A DNA stretch of 64,000 bases. It comes from Mantamonas sphyraenae. Taxonomy: Eukaryota; CRuMs; Mantamonadidae. The notes under the pieces were generated by a model. That model was not told where the DNA came from, did not search any database, and was given only the letters and a program-made list of their open reading frames with translations. Below, piece by piece: positions 33,345 through 44,893 of this stretch (position 1 is the first letter of the stretch; each line of letters opens with the position of its first letter). Position numbers and translations under genes: made by a program. The stretch is from NCBI GenBank assembly GCA_026936335.1, contig JAPMXV010000002.1, positions 62,001-126,000 of the forward strand, given 5' to 3'.

Positions 33345-33432
33345 TGGAGATGCGATGGCTTCGGGAGTGTGAAGATGGGGTGTTGAGATGCAAACCGGCG
33401 CGGGGAGGCAACCAGTGCAATGAAGCCAAGGG

Positions 33433-33785
33433 ATGTCCAGCAGACGCAGCAGCAGTGACAGCAGCAGCAGTGACAGTGACAACAGCGCGGGAGAAGCCAA
33501 GACCAAGGCGAGTGTGGATGGCAGTTTGGGGCTGCATGCCAATGTGCTGGGATTGGACTTGGACAAACAGGGCATCCACGTCTCGGACCTTTCCAGCAGC
33601 GACAACGAGGACACCAATGCATTGGCAAACTCGGACACAGAGGAGGAAGAGGAAGACGCTCTTGCCGTGTCTGTGGCCCTGGCAAACGTGTCCATAGACA
33701 GCAGTGACGACGAGGAGGGCGACCAAAGCGACAACGACAACAACGACAAAGACGAGCCGTTTGCCGCGTCGTCTCTTTCCTCAGA

Positions 33786-33821
<36 letters not shown>

Positions 33822-34464
33822 GGTGCAGACGTCGTGTTGGACGCATTGAGTGACACAAGCGACGACCTGCAGGGGCTGGATTCGTCGGACAGTGAACACG
33901 AGGAGACGGAGGCGACGGGGTGGCAAATGGCCGGCGACGACGCGACGGATTCCGGCGACGAGGCAACCAGTCTGGACCAGGACGGAGAGCAGAGCCAAGA
34001 CGATGACAACACCAACGAGGATGACAACGACTCATTGGGCTTGGACCTTGCTCTGGACACAGACGATGACGATCTGGACGATCTGGGCCTGGATGAGGAC
34101 GACGAAGAGCTGGAAGACCTGTACGCCGACCTGGACACCGGCCTGTCCTCCCCCTCCCTCCTCATCATCATCATCATCATCATCATCACCTTCATCCAAC
34201 TCCACGGGTTCGGATGGGTCGTTGTCATCGCTGTCCAACCTGAGTGACCTGGACAGTGTGTCTGGAGGGGAGGACACGGACGACGAGTTGGCTGCCATTG
34301 GGTCGGATGACGACTTTGACACATTCTGGGAGAGTGACAGTGACTTGGCACCAGAGACGCCCTCCTCCTCTTTGTCGTCATCTGCAGGCGGCAGTGCTGG
34401 CAATGGGAGGAGGAGAGCAAGTGGGAGCGTTTCCTTTGCCTCTCCGCCATCGAACACAACCTGA
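33433..34464 (+). CDS. Very acidic Asp/Glu/Ser-rich protein of unknown function
   Basis: Not recognised. About 343 residues if two frame changes inside simple repeats are read through: near 33785-33788 at the start of the ACG repeat (one base missing) and near 34150-34165 at a CTCCCTCCTCATC stretch (one base extra). In the continuous reading the repeat gives poly-Asp and the ATC/TCA run gives poly-Ser, so the apparent Thr and Ile runs in other frames are artefacts. Ser/Asp clusters (SSSDSDNS, DSSDDEEG, SDTSDDLQGLDSSDSEHEE, LDTDDDDLDDLGLDEDDEEL) look like casein-kinase-2 targets. There is no signal peptide and no known domain. Nucleolar or histone-binding acidic proteins have similar composition, but composition alone proves nothing. 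The stop is 34 bp before the next gene. Confidence 0.6.
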
Positions 34465-34498
34465 ACACAAACCAAATCACACACACACCCCTGTGGCT

Positions 34499-35260
34499 AT
34501 GTTGACCAAGACCACCACCCTTGTGGCCCTCTTGCTTGCCATGCTGGCACTCACCTGTGTGTCTGCTGCGGCCTCCGACGCGGAAAACGCGGACGACGAG
34601 CTTGCCGCCGCCGACATTGTCCAGGCTCTCCAGAGCGCCGAGGAATCGGAGGAGGACAGCGATGTGGAGGATGGTGACGAAGAGGAGGACAGGTACGTGG
34701 AGTTGGCCCTATTTCCCACTGTCCACCTCTCTGTGGGCACACAGAGCGATTCACAGCGAGGTCTGCACCCCGAAGGATTGCGAAAAAAGGCCTCTCCTTC
34801 GAGCCCGCTCACACGGCCACACACGCCCCTTGTCAGCTCGGAAGAAAGCGACGATGACATCGACAGCAACGACGAGTCTTCAGAGGATGAGGAAGAAGAC
34901 GAGGACGAGGACGAGGAGGAGGTGGAGAGCAGCGAGGACGACGACAAAGTTTCCGACGAGGACGCCCTGCTCAAGCGTCTGTATGCGCTCGCCGACCGTG
35001 TCATGAACCGCTACAAAGCATTCTACAGCCGTTTGAACAGTGTCAACGGCAAGATCATCGAACTGTGCAAGGCTGGCAAGTGCGACAGCAAGTGGGCCAA
35101 CAAGCTGAAGAAGCGCTTGGAGCGCATCATGGCCAGCAAAGTGCCGTCCCGTCTGCTGAAGCATCTCAACAAACTCAACCAGAGGATCATTGCCCTTGGT
35201 GGTCAACCCAAGCCCATGATCCTGCACAGCTTCGCCGCTTGGTGGAGGTTCTTCCGCTGA
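34499..35260 (+). CDS. Secreted or lumenal acidic protein, unknown family
   Basis: Not recognised. Exons 34499-34692 and 34837-35260 give 205 residues. The intron has a GTACGT donor and a TTGTCAG acceptor, and splicing keeps phase and joins two acidic stretches. The unspliced frame is also open, but the extra segment (ELALFPTVHLSV) breaks the composition. A classic signal peptide comes first: TTTLVALLLAMLALTCVSAA, cleavage expected near residue 24. Then an Asp/Glu/Ser tract (EEEDEDEDEEEVESSEDDD), then about 95 helical residues with one Cys pair in ELCKAGKCDSKWANKLKKRL and an aromatic end (FAAWWRFFR). It could be a calcium-binding or wall or matrix protein of the secretory pathway; this is inference from composition only. 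Confidence 0.7.
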   Translation: MLTKTTTLVALLLAMLALTCVSAAASDAENADDELAAADIVQALQSAEESEEDSDVEDGDEEEDRYVELALFPTVHLSVGTQSDSQRGLHPEGLRKKASPSSPLTRPHTPLVSSEESDDDIDSNDESSEDEEEDEDEDEEEVESSEDDDKVSDEDALLKRLYALADRVMNRYKAFYSRLNSVNGKIIELCKAGKCDSKWANKLKKRLERIMASKVPSRLLKHLNKLNQRIIALGGQPKPMILHSFAAWWRFFR

Positions 35261-35365
35261 TCGCGATTGCCACACACGACTGCTGATGCAGTGGATGGTC
35301 ATGGATGGTCATGGGAATGGTGATCATCACCATCATCACCATCATGAACGAGTCCCAACAACACC

Positions 35366-37805
35366 CTACCCCAATTTTACATTGCTGCTTGCATCCCTAC
35401 GTGGGGCCTGTGCCGTCTTGGCCTGTTGAAGCATGCTTCGACCATAGTCTGTGGTGTGGAGGCCTTGCTGCTGGAGAGCCATGGCCAGTTTGAAGCGTTG
35501 ATCGGCCATGAGCTGTTTGTCCGAGTAGCCATGCACGGGTGCAAAGATGCTCTCGTTGACCACCTGCTGACTGCTGGACGCCACCGTCGACGCATACACT
35601 CGTTCTGGGTTGTCATCCACCTCGATCTCAGCACGCACCTTGTCACGCAGCCTGTCCAACCGCTCCTGTTTCAACTCTTCCATCCTCTCTTGTCGCTGTT
35701 GCATCACCGCCTGAGCCCTCTGTTTGCTTGCCAGCTCCCTCTGTCGGTAACGCACGCGTTGGGCATTCAACTCACGCAACACACGTGCCTGTTCCTCCTC
35801 CTCCTCTGCCTTGGCCCTTGCCATGGCCTCCATCTCCGCTGCCAATGCCGCTTGCTGTGCCTTGTACGCCTCCAATTGTTGCTTGCTGCGTTCCCTCTCC
35901 TCCCTCTCCGCCTCCAACCGTTGCATCTCCCGTTCCCTCTCTCGTTTGTCTGCCACCGCCTTCCTCAGCCTTGCCTCCTCCTCCGCCAGCTGTTTCTCCT
36001 CCCGCATGGCTTCCACCTGCGCCTGCAGCTGTGCTTGGGCCTGCTGTGTGCGATACCACTCCAGTTGCGTCTGCAGTCGTGCCATCTCCTCCGCCTGCGC
36101 CTTGGCAAACGCACGCTCTGCCTCCTCCACCACCGCCCGTTTGTCCTTCTCATACTGAGCCAACACTGCACGTCGCTTGTCCAGATAGAAGCGCAATGCT
36201 TCGTACCATCTGTCATGTGCCACAATCTCCTCCTTGCTCCGCTGGCCCGCAAGCTCCCGTGTGGCCTGTTTGATGCGTCGTTCGTACGGACTTGCGTGTC
36301 CCTCACTCTCCTTGTAGATCTTTCGATAATGAAAGTGTTCTGCCTCACTCCATGCCCCACTGTTGCTGTCCACCTCTGCCCCACACTCGCCACACACTGC
36401 CTCAAACGTCTCCTGCAACGCCTCCAGCTTGTCCACCGTGTCCGCATCCACCATCCCCAGTGCATCCAGCTTGCTGTTCATCAATGCCTCCCCCACCTGA
36501 TCCCACTCCATCAGTGCCTCTGCTTCTTCCGTGCTGTCCACATACTCCACGGGGTGACCCTCGGGCAACTCATGCTGAGCACGCAGACCCAACCCTGCAC
36601 GAAGGGCATCCGACGCAGCCACCAACGCCGCCTCCTCCTCTTCCAACACACGTCGCATGGCCTCCATTCCACTGCGCACCTGTTCCACTCGTGTTTGGTA
36701 CTCTTCCACACACCCCTTGGCCATCAGTCTGTCTGCTGCCTCTGCAGAAGGGCCCAACACCTGGATATCCTCTACCAGGGTCTTCAGACTCACCAGAGGC
36801 AGTGTCACCTCACGTGACATTTGCTGCCGTGTTTCCATTTGCTCTCTTGCCTCGTCTAGAATGCTCTGTACCGCCTGTTGCGTCTCCACGTCTGTTCCTC
36901 GTCGATCTCGGAGTGCCACCAGGGTCTCCACGTACTCGTCCTCCAACCTTTCCCTGCAAGTGGTAATATCCCCCCCCCCACACACACACACACACCCGAG
37001 TGTTCAACAACACACTTGTGTCAGCTACTGCTGTGCTGTGAGGTGTGGGTGGCAATCAACACAAACTCAAAACTCACGCTTTGGCTGCAAGGCGTGTTGC
37101 TTCGTCTGCCCACTCTTGCTTCCGTCGCTTCAACACGCTCTCTTTCTTGCCACTCTTGGCCGCGTGTTTCACCTTGAGCACACGTGCATACACATCGTTG
37201 CCCACCTCTCGTGCTGACGCTGCCGCTGCCTTCAGACTGGCTATGTCCTTGCTAGCGTACGTTTGGCCCAGCAACCGTTTGGTTTTGGCTGCAGCCCCCG
37301 CCCTCCCTGACACGGAATCAAAGAGAGAGAGAGAGAGAGAGAGTGCACGTACCATGTCATGCCATTTGGGCCCATTGGTCGTGTCAGTGTTCATCCCATT
37401 CCTCCTTCTCCCCCGCCCACCCCCCACCCCCCACGCGCACTCACCTTTCTGGGTGGGTGTTGTCTTGTACCGTGAAGCCACCTGCCGTGTGCTCTTCCCA
37501 CTGAGTGGTCTGACCCCAGCCCCATGCCTTGCTGCTGGTGCCCCCCCCACAGATTGCCTTCCTGTGCCAGTGGATCCCGAGTGTGTTGAGCCACGTGAGG
37601 GGGCTCTGGACGAGCTGCCTGCTTTGCGCCGTGACACTCCCATACGCACCCCCGACGACACCATAGGACGTGATGACACGTGCATCCCACCCTTCCCACC
37701 CTTCCCTTGGGTCTCTTCCTCATCTTCATCGTCCAATGTGTACAACGCCACCGACATGCCCCTGCTTGTTTCCGTGTCTCCACAATCGCCTCCCGTACAC
37801 TCCAT
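35366..37805 (-). CDS. CCDC148-like coiled-coil protein
   Basis: Exons on the minus strand are 37805-37445, 37306-37078 and 36953-35366 (725 residues), with all phases kept. The N-terminal exon is Ser/Gly/Arg-rich. The middle encodes KTKRLLGQTYASKDIASLK, and the rest is an almost continuous Glu/Arg/Gln coiled coil. The C-terminal block PERVYASTVASSS, IFAPVHGYSDKQLMADQRF, LAMALQQQGLHTTDYGRSML resembles, as I remember it, the end of vertebrate CCDC148 ([44 protein letters not shown]). CCDC148 is poorly characterised. The match supports orthology, and a ciliary role is only inferred. The intron at 37307-37444 includes a GA repeat, and the one at 36954-37077 has a GT repeat beside a G run on the sense strand. 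Confidence 0.72.
37322..37343. repeat. GA dinucleotide tract in CCDC148-like intron
   Basis: About eleven GA units on the plus strand. On the sense strand of the gene this is a CT-rich polypyrimidine tract just before the acceptor TCCGTGTCAG. Confidence 0.85.
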
Positions 37806-37960
37806 CGCCACACGCACATGCACCCCACCACACCCAAACCCTCACCCAACCCCGTGTACACCTCTTCCCATCCCGTTTGGGTCGTTTCCCACTCCAACAA
37901 ATCGCCGAAAGGGCAACAACAAACAAAAGGGAAGATGGGAGGATTCGCAGTTTTTTTTCG

Positions 37961-39296
37961 TCACGGTTCAAAATCGTCGTCCAGGAAGTCATCGTCCAGA
38001 CTCTCCTCGTCGCGAATGGAGTGTTGATAGGTGTCGTTGTTGCCATTGCTACCACTGCCCCTGTGGCTGTGACCGTTGTTGGATGCTGTGTGGGCGCTGT
38101 GGCGCGTGCTTTTGGTCGACGTGCTTCCCCGTCCCGGGCCACCACCACCCTGGGCCGGCGAGGAGGGCACATTGGGTGTGCTTACCCCCGAGCTGGTTGC
38201 ACTGTGGGATAGGGAGCCACGTGATTGGCCTGATGCCTTGTTGATGACATCTTCCAGGCGATACAGGTCGCGCTGCAGGAGCTCGGTGGGGACGTCCCCG
38301 GGACCAGCCACCGTTGTTGCCCCGTGTTCTCCGTTCCCGTTGGTGACTGTGCCTTGATCCAACCCAAACATGTCACTCGTCGTGGGTGTGTTGAATGCCA
38401 GTGTGTCGTAGCCCAGGTCCTCCAGTCCAGCCAGCGTGTCACTGCTGCGTCGCCTGGCCGCCTCTGCGGCGGACAAACGACGACGACGACGTCCTTCCGG
38501 CAGACATGGAACGTGAGGAAGAGGAAGAAGAAGAGGAGGAGGAGGAGGAGGAGGCCTGTCGAGGGTCCTCATTGTCCCATGCCAGTTGTGGGGCACCGGG
38601 TTCACCCAGATCATAAGGGAGGTCGCCCACCCAAGGTAGTCCCATGGACCACTGCCCACGCGTTGGCGTTTGGCACCGGGGGCATCCAAAGCAGGCATGC
38701 CAGCACCACCACCCTTGGCTTCCACCATGCGTCGTAGGATTTCATACATCGTCTGAAGGGTGCTGGACGTGGTGGCTCGTTGTTGCCGCGCCTCAGCCAG
38801 TTCCACCACCACCGCCTGCATCTCCATCCGCTGCTCCTCCTGCTCTGCTCGCATGCGTACTATCTGTTGCACAAGCATGTCCTTGTCCCGTTTCATCAGC
38901 TCCATCTCGCTGTGGATTCCCGAAAGGGCAGAGTTTGTCAGCAGCGAGTCGTCGCCGCCGCCTTTCGCCACTGACACTCCCTCGCCCTCGCTTCTTCGAC
39001 GACTTGATCAGCCGCAATGCGCTATAGTCACCACGCACAAAGTGCGGGTGTGCAAACGTCATGCTGTCCGAGTGTGCCTTGTGGAACCCGTATGTGTTGA
39101 GCTGCCGAATGAAACTCGGCAGACGGTTGTGCTTGAAGTATTTCGGCAGGATCTGCGAGAACGCCACCTCGTCGTGGATAGTGAACGACTTGCCATCGGC
39201 GTCCCAGCTCACAACCTCCTGGTGTTCCTCCTTCGACACAATCTCATACGACTTGCGCAGAAAGGGCGGGATGTCTCGTGAAGGGCCGTTGCTCAT
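37961..39296 (-). CDS. HSF: Heat-shock transcription factor
   Basis: Sequence-specific activator of stress genes. Start ATG 39296 (MSNGPSRD). The DNA-binding domain covers residues 9-105: IPPFLRKSYEIVSKEEHQEV, then VSWDADGKSFTIHDEVAF, LPKYFKHNRLPSFIRQLNTY, GFHKAHSDSMTFAHPHFVRG. A hydrophobic heptad region for trimerisation follows (EMELMKRDKDMLVQQIVRMR). The C-terminal half is Ser/Gly/Asn-rich and ends with an acidic stretch (ESLDDDFLDDDFEP) that may activate transcription. The frame changes at about 38978-38993 (between DNA-binding domain and heptads), and probably at about 38643-38650 and 38491-38502 around a poly-Ser block; reading through them gives 444 residues. The first break is secure because both flanking blocks are conserved. 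The other two rest on composition. Confidence 0.9.
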
Positions 39297-39691
39297 TGGA
39301 CCGTGGAACGTTCTCGAAGTCCTCGAGTTCTCCAAAAAAATCGTTTTGGGCAGCCCGGGCGCGCGGTTTCCTGATCTCCTTCAAGCACGCGTTCCACAGG
39401 CAATTGGAGCACCACACATGCATACCAATGGTGTCTCTGTCTCCATCTTGCAACGTCCCCTTGGCTCTGGGAGTCACAAAAGGTCCGCGCATCTCCCGAC
39501 GCGACGCGACCTTCTCCAACTTTCTCGAAAGTTCCACTGCTGACGCATTGGGACGACTCGCCCTCTCTTCCCTACGACCCTGATCTACGTGTGTGTGTGT
39601 GTGTGTGTGTGGCACTCGCTGTCCCTGTGTGCTCAGTCGGGTCTGAACTCGCAGGTGGGGCCAACTGGTTGTTGTCGTTGGGGTCAGAGTG
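39297..39691. promoter_or_regulatory. Divergent intergenic region, HSF / Aquarius
   Basis: At 395 bp this is the longest gap between genes here. It holds a GT repeat (39589-39611) and a 7-A run next to the HSF start. On the HSF strand a frame that would read FFGELEDFENVPR overlaps the HSF start, but it has no splice support and is treated as 5' UTR. Inverted nGAAn units that HSF could bind were not clearly seen. Confidence 0.4.
39589..39611. repeat. GT dinucleotide tract upstream of Aquarius
   Basis: Perfect GT run about 80 bp before the predicted Aquarius start codon. Confidence 0.9.
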
Positions 39692-42600
39692 ATGGAGATC
39701 GAGTCAGCTTCGTCGTCATCCACACCACCTGTGACCAGCAAGACATCCTCACAAAGGGGCATGGGACATGGCCAGCCCACAGTGAGGGACTTTGAGACAG
39801 ATCCCCTGGCCAAGCTGGCAGCGGTGCACTGGAGTGGACCCGGGACGTCGTCAGCCGCTGACACAGACGACACCACGGCCAAAGGCAAAGGCAAAGGCAA
39901 GGGGAAAGGCAAGGGCAAGGGCAAGGGCAAGGGCAAGGGCAAGGGCAAGGGCAAGGGCAAGGGCAAGGGCAAGGAAGGTGACACACAGAAGGAGGATATG
40001 GAGCTGGACGAGTCGGCCAGCCCCGAGGCAGTGATTGCACACGTGTACAGCCAGGTGCAGGCCAGTGACTTTGCACCAGCAAAGATCACCCTGGTTGAAG
40101 CCACCCAATACCTTGAACGGTAAGTGGAGGGTGGGCAATGGGGACAATTTCCATTCGGTGTGAAGAGAGGGGTGTGTGAAAGAGAGCCACAAAGAGGGGC
40201 GCCGAGCTCATCTTCCGCTGCTGACACCCTTCTCCTTGCAGCTTCCTCTGGCCTCATTTCGACGCACAAGACAGCAGTGTGGAGCATGTGTTGTCCATTG
40301 TACTCATGGTCAACGAAAAGGCACGCCAACGAGTGCCCTTGTGGGGTGAGTTTGGCCCTGCGGCTCCCTCCTTTCCCCTTGCAGGAAGGGTTTTGGCGCG
40401 CATGCACCGCCAGTCCCGCATCCCATCGTACAGGGCAGAACACACATCATTGACACATCCCATGCATGCACACATGTCCCATGTGGCCCACACAGACTGT
40501 TTCCAGGAGAATAGTGCGAGTGGGGCCGACGTGGAGGCGCTGTTTGCGCGTGTGCTCGCCCTGGGACCAAACCGAGACACACTGGAGCTCGCTCTGGATG
40601 AGACACAGATGTGCAGTGTTGTGCTTTTCCTTACACACTGCTTTGCGTCGCTGTCTGACCCAGTCATGCGCACGTGTGCATTGAAGCTGGTGAACCTGCC
40701 CGTGTGGAACAACCTGCACCCGGCACGCCTGGCAGCTCTGATGGACGAACAGCCGCGACTGCAACGCATGTGGAAGATCCAACGGCGCAAAGTGGCCAAG
40801 ATGGAGAGTGAGGAACGTGAACGCATGCTGGCAGAGACACAGTACCTGCCTACACTGTTGCGTTACTTTCTCACCACGCTCCAGCTGATTGACCACACCC
40901 TGGGTCAGACAGAGACGGAGGATACCATGGAGGAGGATGGAGGACAGGTGGGGGTGGGGGTGGATGATGATGATGATGATGATGCACATCAACCAACCCA
41001 TGTGCAGGGTTTGTCTCTTGTGCATCACATGCTGGGGTTGTTGATTGACCTGCAAGCACAGTTGCCCACACGACGCTTCATGCACGCCCTTGTGGACAAC
41101 ATGAACGTGGTGGTGCACTGCAAACGCTCCGCCCTGTATCGATCCACACGCCATGGTCGTCTCTTTGGCCAGCTGCTGGACATGCTGGAGTACTACATGC
41201 GCTTCCCCATCGACAATGTCACCGGCGCATCCATGGACCGCGACGAACAGAACCGCGAGTTTGCGGAGCGGATTGTGCACTTGCAACGTCTGGCTTTCCA
41301 GCGCTACCCAGACACCCTGCGCACATTTGCCCTGACCAACATTGGGGCCATCCAACGTCCCCATGCCCTGCGTGCTCACTTTTCCATGCTCACGCACAGC
41401 CAATTGGCCCAAGTGGTCGATGAGTTGGGATTGTTGGACAAGGAACGCCAGGCAGAGGAGTGTGACGACGATCTGCTCCTGGACATCCTTGAACAGGCAC
41501 ACGCAGCACCCCAGACACCCTTGGATGCAGTCAACGCCTTTCCCGTGTTCCCCACAGAGTCGCTCATGTGGGACGAAAACGTGGTGAACAGCAGTGGCGA
41601 CCAACAGGGCCAGCAGCAGCAGAAGCAAGCTCCTGTGCTGCCCCTCCCCAAGATCAACCTGCAATTCCTCACTGTCACCGACTACCTGCTGCGCAACTTT
41701 ACCCTCTACCGCCTGGAGAGTGCCTACCAGATCCGAGCAGACATCGAGGATGTGGTGCAGCGTGTGAAGCCCGTGCGCGTGCCAGGCGGAGATCCCACGT
41801 TTCTGGGCTGGGCAAAGATGGCGCAGCCTGTGAGCAGTGTGGAGGTGACCCGTGTGGGTGAGACCCGCTTTGGCGAAGACAAGCCTGCGTATGTGCATGC
41901 CAAGGTGGAGTACTCTCTGAAACACATGCACGCCAGCGTGCGACACACGTGGGACCAATCCTTGCGCACACACGACGTCCTCTTCCTGCTGGATCTGCAG
42001 CCCACACTCATGGAAAACGACGAGCCGGACCTGAGCCTGCCCTTTGACACTCGCTACGGTCTGAAACGAGTGCGCGGTTGCGAACTGCTGCGTGTGGAGG
42101 ACGAACGCGGCCACAGCGTGGAGGATTGGGACACGGACGGGGCACGTGTGCTGCGTGGAGACACACGCATTCTGACGGTGGCGTTGGATCCTGCACAGTA
42201 CCTGCTGGACAACAAGCGAGTGTATGCAACCATGAATCTGCTCATGCGCAGGGAGGCCAAGAGCAACAATTTCAAGAGTGTGCTGGAGTCCACACGAGCA
42301 CTCATGAACAGCCACACAGACATTCCCGACTGGCTGGCAAACATCTTTCTGGGCTACGGTGACCCTGGGGCTGCCACCTATCCCAAGGTGGAGGGCACCC
42401 TCGACACCATCGACTTTCAGGACACCTTTCTGTCGCTCGCTCACCTGCGCGAGTGTTTTGCAGACAAGCGCATCGAGATGGACACCGTAGGCAGCAGCAG
42501 CAGCAGCAGCAGCAGCAGTGGTGCTGGTGCTGGTGGTTCCATGGAGGTGGAGGGTGATGCTGATGAGGATGAGGAACAGGTGACGGGCCCATTCCGGGTG

Positions 42601-44513
42601 TCGTTTGTGCGCAGCGAGGCTGTGGATAGCAAGGTGGGTGAACACGACGTGGTGCGTGTGCAACGGTACACACGAGAGGAACGCACGCCGTACGCGGCAC
42701 GGCGTGCACGCCGCAACCAGGTGCGTTTCACGGCGGCACAGGTGCGTGCGGTGGTGCGTGCGGTGAATCCGGGCTTGTCGTTGATTGTGGGACCTCCAGG
42801 CACAGGCAAGACGGACGTGGCGGTGCAAATCATCAATCTGTTGTACCACAACTTCCCCAACCAGCGCACGCTGTTGATCACACACAGCAACCAGGCTCTG
42901 AACCAGCTGTTTGAAAAGATCATGGCACTGGACATCGACGAACGCCACCTGCTGCGTGTGGGCCACGGCGAAGAGTTGCTGGAGACGCCCAAAGACTACA
43001 GCAAGCTGGGACGGGTGGATGACGTGTTGCAGCGGCGTCTGGATGCCCTGGACGAAGTGGGACGATTGGCACAGAGCATGGGGGTGGAGGCGACGGTGAA
43101 CAGCAGCTGCGAGACGGCAGGACAGTTCTACCAATTCCAGGTGAGCAAGCTCATCGCACGATTCCGCAGCAGTGTCACCACAGGCGAGGCTGTGCAAGAG
43201 GGGATGGGTGTGCAGGATCTCGTGGATGCCTACCCATTCACCTCCTTCTTTGCAGACACCAACGAGGGCAAGGGACTGTTTGCAGGGGTGGTGGAAGAGA
43301 ATGGCAAGGATGGGGCAGATGGGGTCCAGGAGGCATGGCGACGTGCAGAGGTGGGCAACCGACACATCGAGGATGTGTTTGCACAATTGCGAGACTCGCA
43401 CATGTTTGAGCTGCTGCGTACGACACGGGACCGTGTCAAGTACCTGCTGAGCAAACAGGCCAAGATCATTGCCATGACCACCACCCATGCGGCATTGAAG
43501 CGCAAGGACTTTTGGGAGATGGGCTTCCAGTACGACAACGTGGTGATGGAGGAGGCGGCGCAGCTGATGGAGATTGACGCGTTCATTCCGCTGGTGTTGC
43601 AGAAGCAGAGGGATGGGGTGCGACTCAAGCGTGTGGTCATGATCGGTGACCACAACCAGTTGCCTCCTGTGGTGCAAAACCACACGTACAGCAGCTACAG
43701 CGCACTGGACCAGAGCATGTTTACGCGCTTTGTCCGTTTGGGTGTGCCCCACGTCCAACTCGACGCACAGGGACGTGCACGTGCCCCGTTGGCTGACCTG
43801 TACCGCTGGAGGTACACCTCCCTGGGTGATTTGCCTCGTGTGCAACAGACGCCTGCGTTTGCCGCTGCCAATGCTGGGTTTGGGCAGGTGGTGCACATGG
43901 TGGATGTGGCTGATCTGCAGGGCACGGGTGAGTCCCAACCGGTGCGTGGCTTTGTGCAAAACGTGGGCGAGGCCGAGTTTGTGGTGGCCACCTTCCAGTA
44001 CATGCGTCTGTTGGGCTACCCTGCACGCAGCATCAGCATCATCACAACCTACAATGGCCAACGTCAGCTCATCAACGATGTCCTGCGCAGGCGTTGTGTC
44101 AACAACCCGCTGTTTGGACGCCCTGCTCATGTCAGCACCGTCGACAAGTTCCAAGGCCAGCAGAACGACTATGTGCTCCTGTCCATGGTCCGCACACGAC
44201 GCATTGGTCACGTGCGCGATGTGCGCCGTCTCGTTGTTGCCATGAGCCGTGCTCGCTTGGGACTGATTGTCTTTTGCAGGCGCCAGCTGTTTGAGCAGTG
44301 CTGGGAACTCAAGGGCACCTTTGATCAGCTGGCACGCATGCGCAACTCGGGCAAGCTCGAGCTACTGCCCCACGAACGGTTTGGCGAGTGCAAGCGCACC
44401 GCAGAAGACGCACAGAGTGGCAAGGGCCCCGACGACATGGTGGTTGTTGGCTCGCTGCAAGCGATGGGCCGCGAGGTGGAAAAGCTGGCGCGCCAGGTGG
44501 TGAACGAGCGACA

Positions 44514-44547
<34 letters not shown>

Positions 44548-44790
44548 GAAAAGGTGGAAACGGCAAAGAAGATGGAACAGATGATGGAGGACGAGCCATA
44601 TGCAAGCACCGAGAGCGTGCAGCGCGTGCGTGAAACCGAATCGGGCTTCAAGCGCGACGCGGAGCAGCAAGCTGACGCAGAAGAGCCCGAGGTGGCTGAT
44701 GACGGCTTTGTCGAGGAAAACACAGACGACGGTGAAAATGATACGAGCAGGTCGCGCACACGCAAGCGCGCACGTCGAGGTGGAAAGTAA
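39692..44790 (+). CDS. AQR: Aquarius-type spliceosomal RNA helicase
   Basis: Intron-binding SF1 helicase of the spliceosome. Exons 39692-40119, 40242-40345 and 40496-44790 (1608 residues). The armadillo-like N-terminal half is recognised by FLWPHFDAQDSSVEHVLSIV and MVNEKARQRVPLW. Mid-protein matches are LPKINLQFLTVTDYLLRNFT and GGDPTFLGWAKMAQP. Helicase motifs: I GPPGTGKTDVAVQIINLLYH; THSNQALNQLFEKIMALDID; HAALKRKDFWEMGFQYDNVV; II MEEAAQLMEIDAFIPL; III IGDHNQLPPVVQN; RARAPLADLYRWRY; TTYNGQRQLI; V DKFQGQQNDYVLLSMVRTRR; VI VAMSRARLGLIVF. It is specific to AQR rather than UPF1 or Sen1. The N terminus before the Arm region carries a Gly-Lys dipeptide array, and the tail is acidic and then basic (RTRKRARRGG). 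The large third exon is intact. Confidence 0.97.
39881..39975 (+). repeat. Hexanucleotide array (GGCAAG)n coding Gly-Lys repeats
   Basis: About sixteen six-base units (AAAGGC then GGCAAG variants) inside Aquarius exon 1, encoding an uninterrupted Lys-Gly dipeptide run of some 32 residues. Third positions are nearly uniform in the 3' units, which indicates recent expansion by replication slippage. Confidence 0.95.
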
Positions 44791-44893
44791 GATGACAAAT
44801 GTATGTGCAAATTTTGATTCATGGATGAATGTGTGGTTTTGTTTGGAATTCCTGATTTGAGAATGAATCAAAAAAGAAGTGTGCTTCGTGGCT

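Noticed and set aside
34160..34200. Poly-Ile stretch resembling a membrane helix in the acidic protein
   Set aside because: It exists only in the frame after a repeat-associated shift. The neighbouring frame gives poly-Ser that continues into Ser/Asp sequence on both sides, so the Ile run is an artefact.
39244..40443. Minus-strand frame of 399 codons across the HSF/Aquarius gap
   Set aside because: It runs through a GT repeat, the Gly-Lys array and Aquarius exons in antisense. Only a short part near HSF looks protein-like, and no splice sites join it to HSF.
40447..44211. Open frame of 1254 codons on the minus strand inside Aquarius
   Set aside because: Antisense shadow of the helicase coding sequence, with composition dominated by His, Gln, Val and Leu and no family match.
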